Shown: piece after piece, positions 1 to 9,216 of the stretch
Numbering within the stretch: position 1 is the first letter of the stretch
Layout of the letters: the number at the start of each line of letters is the position of its first letter
NCBI GenBank assembly: GCA_001661515.1
Contig: LUVW01000020.1
Coordinates: 248,001 to 312,000 of the forward strand
Source: Capniomyces stellatus
Lineage: Eukaryota; Kickxellomycota; Harpellomycetes; Harpellales; Legeriomycetaceae
Reading direction: 5' to 3'
DNA: 64,000 nucleotides
Translations under genes and position numbers: made by a program
Notes under the pieces: generated by a model
Databases searched by the model: none
What the model saw: the letters and a program-made list of their open reading frames with translations, nothing else
What the model was told of the DNA's origin: nothing

Positions 1-1967
1 CCAACGCAATTCCAATAATCAAGCAAGGTGCAAACGGATGGCCGGGTGGAAGGGTTCGTAGGATAGGCTGAATCAGCGAGAAACACAGGATCGGTGATGC
101 TACATTGCTAATCCACATACTTAGAAAGGTAGCTACAAACATATTGGCCAATAAGACAGAGGATGGACTATTATCCACCTTTGAAAGCACCCACGAGGCT
201 GCTAGCTTTGCAATATTATGTTTGCTCAGCGCTGCAGCCAACGTAAATCCACCAAGCAGCAGCATGATAACGGGACTGAACATAGACGAGAATATAGCCT
301 TTGCAGCGTCTGTCGCGTTGGACGGCTCATTTGTCTCAGGACTACGCATGATCTGCAAAACCACAACCAGGAACGGAATAAACATCGCGGTCACGTGTAG
401 CGGCATCGCCTAAAAACCAAACAAACCAATAACATTATATTCTTGTTAGTTTGGTAAAATGCAAAACTATGTTGTATCGCCAAATATAGACGCGTAATTA
501 CCTCTGTTGCCCACATCAATGACACAAACACCAATAGCGCCCAGCAACGCTTTTGCACAACATCCTCAAAGGGACTAAACAGAAGAAAGAAGACAAACAC
601 AGAAATGCATAGCGCAATCGTCAGTAGCTGGACAGAGTTTTTCGACCAAGCCTGTTTGCTGATCTTATCCTTGACAGAGTCAGCAGCAACAACTTCCACA
701 GCACCAAATTTCCTTTCCATTTGAATCATGTCACGCCACACTGTATTACGGTCCCACACAACCTGGTCTCTCAAAAAGGTCTTCAAATCCAACACTGCAT
801 CTTTCAAAGATGAGTGGCCAACAAGCTCGCAGTAAACCAAAACAACGTCCTCCTTCAAGCCGCTGATCTTGGAATTTGAGTTGGGTCCAAACACATACGA
901 TTTCTGCAAAAACTCGCTGTTATAACTTGACTTTAGTTTGCACCCTGTAACTTTGTCAAACTTTTTAAGAATCTTACTAAACCCTGTAAAGTTCAGCTGC
1001 GAGTACATCTGGAGATCCGATAAAGTAATATACAACTCCCTCGCCCGGGTTGAAAGCGAACGCTTTTCCGATTGTGCCTGTCTGATTCTGTTTTTTATCT
1101 TCATTTCCATGATTCCATCCTGTGCCTCCTCAATGCTAATCTCGCTCGGATTGCTGGTAATTTGCGAATCTCCCTGCGCTCTGGTATCGTTCGAGTACCT
1201 TCTTAGGAATTTGGAAAAACTTCTTCTTCTGCTTGGTAACTGGCTGTCTGAGTCTGAATCGTCGTGCTCATGCAATCCCTCAACAGATGCATCCATCGGT
1301 CGCGCCACGTTGTCTTCGTCAATTTGGAACCCAAGGATCGAGCTTCTTCTTGCTATTCCCGCTACCCCTCCACCAACATTATTCCTTAAAAACTCCAAAA
1401 CATCCTCGAATTTTTGCATATAGTTCTCATAATCCCTATTTAGCTTATGTGTCTGTATCACCAACTCGTTCTCCTTGTCTTTGTAAAACTTTTCAATCTT
1501 CGCCAATTCTGTATCCAGCTCCAATGTAAACTCTTTAATAACCTTTCTTTGTGTCAGTGTTATGTTGCTCGAGCCCGGTGCCAAAAGCTGCAGCCTTTGT
1601 TCCTCCTCCTGCACAGATAGTCCTTCGTAGCCATCCCCCTCTTGGTCATACACCCCTGAAACTATTCCCTTTTCTATGTTATATATCACTTTTTTTAAAT
1701 GCGAGTACCTATTTGAATCAACAATAACCAGCTATTTTTGTTACTATTGCTACCAACACTTTTTAAATTTCGCTTAAAGTATATAATAAAAACAGCTTTT
1801 TCGATCCTCATTCTAAGCCCAATACATGTATTTATTCTAGCCCAAGGCTATTCACTTGGTTCTTTACTATTATCTATACTTTTTTTCTTAACTTTTTTTA
1901 CTTACGCAATATAGTGCTCAGCCCATTCCGGAACAGAATTAAACTGCAACGCACTTGAAAACTTCAT
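1..1967 (-). CDS. PHO91: SPX-domain low-affinity phosphate transporter (Pho87/Pho90/Pho91 family), 3' end off the window
   Basis: Partial gene, exons 1967-1906, 1708-502 and 409 to the left edge; both junctions keep phase (GT at 1905 and 501, AG at 1709 and 410). Exon 1 gives the SPX start MKFSSALQFNSVPEWAEHYI, continuing after the intron as YSHLKKVIYNIEKG, the lysine-rich SPX helix that in this family senses inositol pyrophosphates. The SPX domain carries a long acidic/serine loop. Around residues 375-395 and 405-425 the first membrane segments of an SLC13-type anion transporter begin, and exon 3 contains the highly conserved FSSMFSPVIMLLLGGFTLA and MWISNVASPILCFS stretches. Family role: low-affinity phosphate uptake at plasma or vacuolar membrane, damped by the SPX domain. 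Pho87, Pho90 and Pho91 cannot be told apart from this fragment, so the symbol is the nearest guess. Confidence 0.93.
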
Positions 1968-2614
1968 TTTCTCAAACTTTTGCTTTTGTTTGCTTCTGCT
2001 TGCCTTCTTTTTTTTCTTTTTGCTATTTACTGTGTTTCTTTACACCACCCTGTATCCCAGAAAGTTTATACTTTTCTGCTGGTCACACTTTTCGATTTAC
2101 GATCCTTCTAGTGGAATATCGAGTACAAGAGTGTTTTTAAAGTTGTATTCTGCTAGAGCACTTTGGCTGCCGGGATGCCCTGTACTGAATGTTGGTTACT
2201 AATTTCTGCTCACAATCTCCTTGATTATAATATTACGCCAGTATCTCCATCCAAAGAAGTTTACTAAAAGCGTAAAAGTAAATGCTATAAGGTTTTGAAT
2301 TTCTGAAGGCAATATGTTTGAAACAAATTCTGAGTTCAAAGACAATATCTCCTTTAAATATAAACGCTTCAAGTTTTGTGACTAAAGTTCTTATTTCCTT
2401 TTTTTTTAAAGTAATGACTAAAAATCTCTAAATAAATTTGCCTAATTTTAGTTAAAAAAAGGTTTATTCACAATGAGATCTTTGTATTCTAATGCGTAAA
2501 TTTTCTCCCACCTCAGAAAGCAGCCAACACTATTGGTGCTTAGATGCTAATTTAGCTTAATTACAGGTTGCTAGCTTTTTCATTTGATTTTTTATCCCTA
2601 TCTTTTTTTTCCTG

Positions 2615-2662
2615 TTTAGTTTAGTTTAGTTTTATTTTATTTTATTTTATTTTATTTTATTA
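2615..2662. repeat. TTTAG/TTTTA simple repeat
   Basis: Three TTTAG units followed by about seven TTTTA units, read directly from the sequence in non-coding DNA. Confidence 0.85.
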
Positions 2663-3680
2663 AGGTTTACTTGATTTCATTGGCTTTTTAACACACAAAA
2701 GCCAAAAAGAAAAAGTGTGTATCAGCTGGGATGTTAAATCATTCCCATTCGATTATAGTTGGAAATATCTGAATTTCTCCTAGTCTTATAAAGACTTGTT
2801 TATTTGTGAGAGGCTATATTAAACAGGAGGCTATTTTACTAAAACTGTAATTTTATAGCTACACTACACTATGGCGTTGTCACAAAACATACCAGGTATA
2901 TGCATACAAATAGTTTCCCAACACTCACAAGTGCAATTTATTTTCATATTCATGTAAACTTTTAATCAGAAATATTGCTATTTATTGTTTCCTAGCATCC
3001 AGCATCCACGTCATATAAGCCCAGTTCAACGCAGGCCTCCCTTTGTGTTTTTGAAGCCTTCAAACCAAGTATTAGTGTTAACTTGGTTAACTTTGCTTAA
3101 ACATTGAACTGTGAAAATAAAAAAGCCTCGCTATTGGCTACTATTGTCAAGCATGGTTTGTGTTTGGCATAAGAAATGGCTATTTGTGACTATGCATACA
3201 TAAACACGAAGCACATTTTTTGCAAGACCAAATAAGCGCCAAGTTTAGTTTCGCGCAGTAAAGGCCCAAGTAAAATTGTAAAATACACAAATAACCCATG
3301 TGCTTTTGACCAACAAAGGTGACCAATAAATACATTGCAGGTTTTGCTATTATCGTAATAATTTCGGTGTATAAGGTTTAAAAAACGGAGTTGGAATATT
3401 AATAAAAGGGCGTATCAACTATTTAAACATATTACAGATTGTCAATCATTCAATGAGAAAACCAGATCATTTTACTTACACATCAGCCATGACTCAGCAC
3501 TGGATGCTCTTGCTTTTTGGCAGTGATTTAAAAATACAAAGCGATCTTAATAAAAAAATCGTTTACAATAATAGCTATCGTGCTTATTTATTCACCAACA
3601 GGTATGTTGTATACAAAGGCCAAACAGCCCAATAACACCACATACCACTTCAACAGTATATACAGCCAAGTTTATTTTTT

Positions 3681-3711
3681 ACAACACAACACAACACAAC
3701 ACAACACAACA
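3681..3711. repeat. ACAAC pentanucleotide repeat
   Basis: Six tandem ACAAC units downstream of RPB5, in non-coding DNA. Confidence 0.9.
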
Positions 3712-3818
3712 TAAATGCGTCAATATGTTAATATTTTTAGAACGTGTTACGCAGATGAATAGTTGTAAATGTACCCATAGTGCCAAAACATTAAAACTAG
3801 CTTTTTATTATAAAACCA

Positions 3819-3895
3819 GTCATAGTCTAGTGGTTATTATAGCAAACATATCTAATAAAAATTCACCATAGCTTATAAACCCGACTTGGTTTTAT
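3819..3895 (+). pseudogene. Possible degenerate tRNA-derived fragment
   Basis: The 12 bases GTCTAGTGGTTA at 3825-3836 match the D-arm/A-box of eukaryotic Glu/Asp-type tRNAs. About 45 bases downstream GCTTATAAACCC is a weak B-box-like string. The acceptor stem pairs only partly and no proper anticodon stem is visible, so this would be a remnant, not a working tRNA. Chance similarity is quite possible. Confidence 0.2.
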
Positions 3896-3949
3896 TTGGA
3901 GTAGGTTTATTATTAAAAAAATGGTATATATATATATTGGCTTTAGTAC

Positions 3950-5310
3950 TTAAAGACATAAACGATACGTAAGATATCGTCCAGCGGTTTCGGAGGCACG
4001 GATGATTTTTACAACCTGGCCTCTCTTCATTCCATAGTACCTGGCGATTGGGTCAGTCACTTGTATTCTTGGCAACTGAGCTTCTTTTAGATGGCTAACA
4101 AATGTTTTAGTATCAAAAAAGTTAATTTCGCTATTATTATTATTATTAATGTTATTAATCAATCAAGCAGTTAAAGAAGAGCTAGTAGTATAAATGGCAA
4201 TAGGTCTTACTATCGTTGCAAAAGTGTTTTCTTTTCGTCGTTAGTCAACACTACATGTTTTGGAACCAGTTCATGCTGAGTAATATTTACTAACAAGTCT
4301 GCTTCTTGGAACGCCTCAAGCTGATATTTGGATGACATTTGTGATAAAATCTATCAAGCCAAACCAAGGACAAAAGAACACAAATGGAAAAACATAGCTG
4401 CATTAGTTAAATAGCTCCAAAACCGTGAGTTAATATTGAGATAAAAAGGAATGTTCATTTCTTTACCTTGTTAGCAGATGAGGTCATACTCTTTCTATAT
4501 ATGATAATCCCCTTTATTACTCCCTGGGCAACCATCTTTTCTGCATATCTGGTTATACAAACGTACACAAAGTAATTGCTCAAAATCAAAACGTGTCCAC
4601 ATTCAATCGCTTTTTTTTTGGAACTAGCAATACATAAATCCCTTTAAGCTAAACAAAGGCCGCTTACGTTCGAATTGGTTTGATTCCAACAGATTTCTCC
4701 TCTGGGAAAAAGACAAGCATCTGATCAGAAGGATCATCACGCTTTTGCACTAGGAAAGTCAAACGATTACGGCTAAATGATGATAGAAACATATACACGT
4801 AAAGTTAAATCATCGGACACAATTTTCCAAGTCAAATATACCCATTGTTGCTGGGCTGAATTATACTTACTCGACAACATTGTTTGGAGCGAACTCAGAT
4901 GCAAATGAATTCAGATCTCTTTCTAAATCACGCTGTCCCACCAAAAAGCCCTATACAAAATTCGTGTTTTTTTAATTAGTTACTTGGTTGAGACTAAATA
5001 CTAAATACTAAATACTAAATACTAAATACCAAATACCAAATACCAAATACCAAATACCAAATACCAAATACCAAATACTATATAGAAATTGATATTGATG
5101 AATGATATTATGCCTTGCTCTACTCAAATTTATGCATACATCATTTGGAGAGCATTTGAAATTTCACTAATACAGTATCAGATCTGCTTTCAGCAGTTAA
5201 TCAAAATTATCAAATATTAAATGGATGGTAATTACTCTGTCTCTACACAATTGATAAATCGTCCTATAGACCCTCCACATTCGAGCCACATCTCTTGAGT
5301 CGGATTCCAT
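3950..5310 (-). CDS. RPB5: RPB5, shared subunit of RNA polymerases I, II and III (ABC27)
   Basis: Six exons: 5310-5236, 4950-4871, 4772-4668, 4548-4467, 4350-4211, 4094-3950. Every junction has GT...AG and the phase closes, giving 208 residues, the usual RPB5 length (about 210-215). The N-terminal jaw half reads [20 protein letters not shown], then a central [14 protein letters not shown] block. The C-terminal assembly domain contains [20 protein letters not shown] and ends [14 protein letters not shown], the most conserved part of the family, shared with archaeal RpoH. The protein sits in the lower jaw of all three nuclear polymerases. Intron 1 carries a 7-bp minisatellite. The gene is divergent from the PPTase gene, whose start lies 723 bp away, so the two may share a promoter region. 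Confidence 0.97.
4993..5079. repeat. 7-bp minisatellite in RPB5 intron 1
   Basis: About five CTAAATA units grade into about seven CCAAATA units. The whole array lies inside the first intron (4951-5235). The clean switch from T to C variants suggests block-wise expansion. Confidence 0.92.
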
Positions 5311-6033
5311 ATCTTTTGTTGTATATTGTTACTGTTGAGCTTTTATCGTCATAAAAAGTGGATTTTAAAATTGCTAATTAGAAGTTTTTTTTTATTTACC
5401 AGCTTGATGCGATTTAAAAGTAAAATTGTTGCTATTTTCACAGAAAAAAAATTGCAATTAACTTAGTAATAGAATCCCGCATTCAAACCCACTTTTTTTT
5501 TTATAAAGAAAAAAATCAATACAACTGTCAACTAAATTTGTTTTAAATGTAAAATTTTTTTTGTGGTGAGCCAAGTGATATAATTGGAGAAATTATCAAT
5601 GACAGAAGTTTTGGCAAATCAACACGAGATAAATTGCAAATATTTTTACGCTGATGAGTGTGGTAAAGTCATTTGTACAACCCAGAGAAATAAAAAAAGC
5701 GCCGGGTTACCTTCGATCCAATTTAAATATAATAACACAGAAAGAACGCTAAAAGCAACTAAACAAAACAAAATATACCAAAAATCAAATTCATCAAAAG
5801 AAAAAAAATAGCTAAAGTTGTCCATTCTCAATTCACAATTATAAATTCAAAATAAACTCGAGAGCCACACAACCCAAAATTGTATTAGTGTCGTACGTTT
5901 TTTCACAAAAAAAAAAAACACAACAGCGAAATTGGGCACTTTAACATAAAGCTATACCAATGAAAAGGAAAAAAAAAACGTTTACTTGAATAAGAAGACG
6001 CTTACTGTGTGAATCAGGCATTAATTCGTAAGT
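5311..6033. promoter_or_regulatory. Divergent intergenic region between RPB5 and PPTase
   Basis: Sits between two outward-facing start codons and so should hold both promoters. It contains several A and T runs (5388-5396, 5491-5502, 5909-5919). An open frame from ATG 5599 to 5811 encodes 70 lysine/asparagine-rich residues with no recognisable family. I see no definite TATA box or factor site. Confidence 0.4.
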
Positions 6034-7262
6034 ATGCTTTTGTGGGCCATTAACATTGAAGATTTGGAGTTCGAAAAGGTAAAAGACGGTTTATTTGTAG
6101 GTACCATTCCAATATAATGCCTTTACAAGCCGGGATTGTTAATTCCGTTTATTATTGTTTTGGTAAATTAAAAAGTTCGCCTTTTAGCAAATTAATCAAA
6201 CCCGAGTTTAACATCTTCGTTATCGAACGCTTTGCCAGGAGTATGAAGTACACCGGAAGTGGCTAAGTTTAGAAGAACAAGAAAAAATATCTGCATTCAG
6301 AACAAAAAGAGATTCTTCAATGGCGTTTATCGGTCGTCTACTTATTCGTGCAATGACTTCGGCGGTGCTAACTAATGTCAAGGTAGATACGCGAGCCATG
6401 GAGATACGCGAGTTATGGAATTCATTCGAAATATGCGTTAGCAAGTTTGGGAAGCCAACATTTAGTAAACAGTTTAGTCAAAAATGGGGAACAATTGGTT
6501 TCAATATTTCGCATGATTGGCCATGGGTTGTTGCGGGTGTAAACAAAAACGGCTTTATAGGTTTAGACGTTTCCAAGGCACAAGTTCCTAGTGATGTTGA
6601 TATTTTCACATTTTTAAAGGAGATAAGCTCACAGGTTAGAATTATCATCAATATACGATATAGCATCGCTGCCAACATCATTACAGTCCACTTTATACGT
6701 TTTGTTTTTTGTAATCTGCCACTTGGAATTGCAAAAAAACCTTATGAAACAATGATTGGCATGGATTTAGTTTACGGAAGTCGAGCTTGAAACTATCAAC
6801 GGTATGCTTTTTTTGAACGATCACGCAGAAGCCACTAGCGAAATTTTTAGGTACTGGTCAATAAAAGAAGCTGTTTCCAAGTTAGTTGGCTTGGGTCTTA
6901 ATTTAGATTATAAAACAATATCTATTCATCGCGATGGCGCAAAAGGTGACATTAAAGTAAGACTTTGTAACGATTTGTAAAATTACTAATACCTTACTTT
7001 ACTATCTTTTTTTAGTATTGAAAAAGTATGAAGGTGTAGATGCTGAACATGTGGTTTATTAAAAAAAAATTGTAAACAGGTTTTAGATATTAGTAACACG
7101 TATACATGGAATATTGAGGTTGGTAAATTACCACAATGTCATCAATATGCTGTTGCTGTCTACTCACATTCAAAAGATATGGTTGCTAATCAACCACATT
7201 GCCCAAAGCTGAATGTGGTGGAGTTGGCTGATCTGCTGAGAATGGTTCCAACACATGAATAA
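6034..7262 (+). CDS. LYS5: 4'-phosphopantetheinyl transferase (Sfp/Lys5/AASDHPPT type)
   Basis: Six exons: 6034-6078, 6239-6634, 6771-6801, 6829-6956, 7027-7053, 7080-7262; phases close to give 269 residues (yeast Lys5 is 272). The enzyme moves phosphopantetheine from CoA to a serine on carrier domains; in fungi it activates Lys2 alpha-aminoadipate reductase and other carrier proteins. Family motifs in order: SMAFIGRLLIRAM, GKPTF with FNISHDWPWVV, the metal-binding GLDVSK, FTEVELETI, and the WSIKEAVSKLVGLGL motif containing the catalytic W-x-x-K-E signature. Near the end YAVAVY matches the conserved final strand. Two very small exons (31 and 27 nt) would be missed by simple ORF calling. The 27-nt exon rests on a purine-rich acceptor (AAAAAG) and is the least certain. 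Confidence 0.92.
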
Positions 7263-7888
7263 CAGTAGTTAAACAATTTTAACGTATTCACCTAAAATAA
7301 AACTGCCAACGGCCAGTTTTCTAAATTTTCACCAATTTACTAGCTCTTTTGGGACTAGTTTGCTGTAATTAATAAACATATAAATATTTGACTCTACCGC
7401 CTCAAATGTGACGAACATTTTTTTAATTAACCGAGTTGGATCTGGGCTAGCTTTACTACTATTGAACTAGGCAAATAAGCTGGGGATGTTTGATATTTGA
7501 GCTCAATAAGTAGAGCTCGTTCAACTGAATCATATATCCGGGAATTAAATAAAAAAAGAGCTTGTTCAAAGGTGCTGCGATGATGTATCAGAGCTATACT
7601 TATACATTTGAAAAGTTTTCTAAGGGATGTACAATAAACGCTTTAAAATTAAAGATGAATTATTGCAGTCTTGAAAAAAATGCTCTGTTATATATACCGG
7701 ATCAAAGTAATTGTTGGTTGAAGAAATCGATCAAACGTAACTTATAAAAGAATAGTCAATTGACACTAAAGTACGTAAGCAGGAACTTAACGTACAATGG
7801 CCAACAGACAGGCAATTTAGCAATAAATAATTAGATTGAAATGTTTATAAAATATAAAATAACAATATAAAAAGTAAAAAACATTAAC
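7263..7888. other. Intergenic, no gene recognised
   Basis: AT-rich spacer between the PPTase stop and the ABCA 3' end (convergent genes). It holds a 61-codon open frame at 7562-7747 that has no family resemblance. I see nothing else. Confidence 0.6.
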
Positions 7889-9180
7889 AAGAACTATAAT
7901 ACAAACAACATCCCCCCACCCTACAAAATAGCCTCAGCATCGCTCTCCTTCAAAACTCTCATAAACACCTCGTCAAGCGTTGTTTGGCTGATTCCCCAGT
8001 CATTGATCCCATACATCTTCTTGTCCTCGCAAATCCGTTCAAACAGAAACGATACAAGCCCAGGCTCAGGCGGAAACTCCCACGACGCCATGTTGTTGAA
8101 GTCATCTATCATCCGCGCACTTTTAGGCAGCATATCCTCAATATACTTTATCACGTCTGCCATTGCACGCTCATTCGCCGAAACCGTCAGCAAAAACCCG
8201 CTACCGTACAGCTGCTTCAACCTCAGCTGCGACCCCAAACATCTCAGCGTTCCGTTTGCCATAATCCCAATCCGATCGCACAGCACCTCCGCCTCCTCCA
8301 TGCTATGCGTTGTAATCACTATGCTCGTTGTCTCCCGGTACCTGTTTATCACGTCCCACACCGTACGCCGCACCTCTGGGTCCAGCCCTGTTGTTGGCTC
8401 GTCAAGGAACACCACCGCTGGCCTCCCAATAAACGCTATCGCCAAACTCAACCGCCGCCTCTGTCCCCCCGACAAATTCTTTGACATCCGATCCTTAAAC
8501 GGAACAAGGTCAACGCTGTCCAACGCCTCGTACACATACGCCTCCTCGTTTTCTGGCCGCGTTCCCTTAAGCCTTGCATAAAAGTACAAGTGCTCCTCCA
8601 CGCTCAAGTCGTCCCATAAAATGTCGTACTGCGGCGAAATCCCCATGTGCCTGTACACCTGCTCAATCTCCGTCGTCACATCAAACCCTGCCAATCTAGC
8701 CGCCCCCGATGTCATCTTGTACAGTCCCGTCAGCATCGATATTGTCGATGTCTTTCCTGCCCCATTGGTTCCCAGCAGCCCAAAAATCGACCCCTTTTCC
8801 AGCGCAAACGTAACGTCCCTCACCGCAATCTTCCCGCCCGCGTACACCTTACGCACGCGCTTGAGAACCAGCGGTGCGTTTTGCGAGTATTTGCCATCCA
8901 AAACTCGGGTTCTTTCGCTTTTCACATCCTGGTCCTCGCTGTCAAGCTCGCTCTCGTCAAAGGCCCCAATATCATAGTACTCTTGCCTCCTCTGCTTGAA
9001 AACGTCAGTGAATATGAAATGCCACTTTTTGTTCACTCCGTACTCACTTGGAAGCACCTGGTTTAGATACATAATCAGGACAAACAGCACAAAGCATCCG
9101 CCAACCATAAATAGCATGCAGGTAAAGACCTCATCGCCAACAACCAGATCTTGAAGTGTATATCCAGGTCGGGTTGTTGC
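7889..9180 (-). pseudogene. Redundant 3' part of the ABCA gene, cut at a scaffold join (probable assembly duplicate)
   Basis: Encodes the last membrane segment and the complete nucleotide-binding domain, residue for residue the same as the neighbouring gene at 9217-12472, with one silent base difference seen (8389 versus 9685). It has no start, no N-terminal half and stops at the single N at 9181. Its 3' flank (7850-7900) resembles the 3' flank of the inverted copy beyond the stop, while the neighbouring full gene has only about 35 bases of flank before the N. The simplest reading is that two contigs ending in the same repeat were joined with an unmerged overlap, and that this is the true 3' end of the 9217-12472 gene. 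A real tandem partial duplication is the alternative. Confidence 0.8.
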
Positions 9181-9181
9181 N
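9181..9181. other. Single-N assembly join
   Basis: One undetermined base exactly where a repeat copy ends (GGGTTGTTGC) and the next begins (AACAAGAACT). It marks a contig junction rather than a miscalled base. Confidence 0.85.
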
Positions 9182-9216
9182 AACAAGAACTATAATACAA
9201 ACAACATCCCCCCACC

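Larger units (their letters stand above)
1968..3949. other. Intergenic, no gene recognised
   Basis: AT-rich spacer between the transporter start and the RPB5 3' end, both on the minus strand. It holds a TTTAG/TTTTA tract (2615-2662), an ACAAC repeat (3681-3711) and a tRNA-like fragment near 3819-3895. A short plus-strand start with donor/acceptor-like sites lies at 2872-3100 but yields only a 40-residue unrecognised peptide. Confidence 0.6.

Noticed and set aside
105..413. 102-codon plus-strand open frame at the left edge
   Set aside because: It is the antisense of the conserved SLC13 membrane exon of the phosphate transporter.
2872..3100. Plus-strand mini-gene: ATG, donor AGGTATAT, acceptor TTTCCTAG and a short second exon
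   Set aside because: Only about 40 residues with no family resemblance, and the result depends on choosing the second of two AGs; too weak to call.
5599..5811. 70-codon open frame between RPB5 and the PPTase gene
   Set aside because: Lys/Asn-rich composition matches AT-rich spacer DNA; no motif, and it lies in the shared promoter region.
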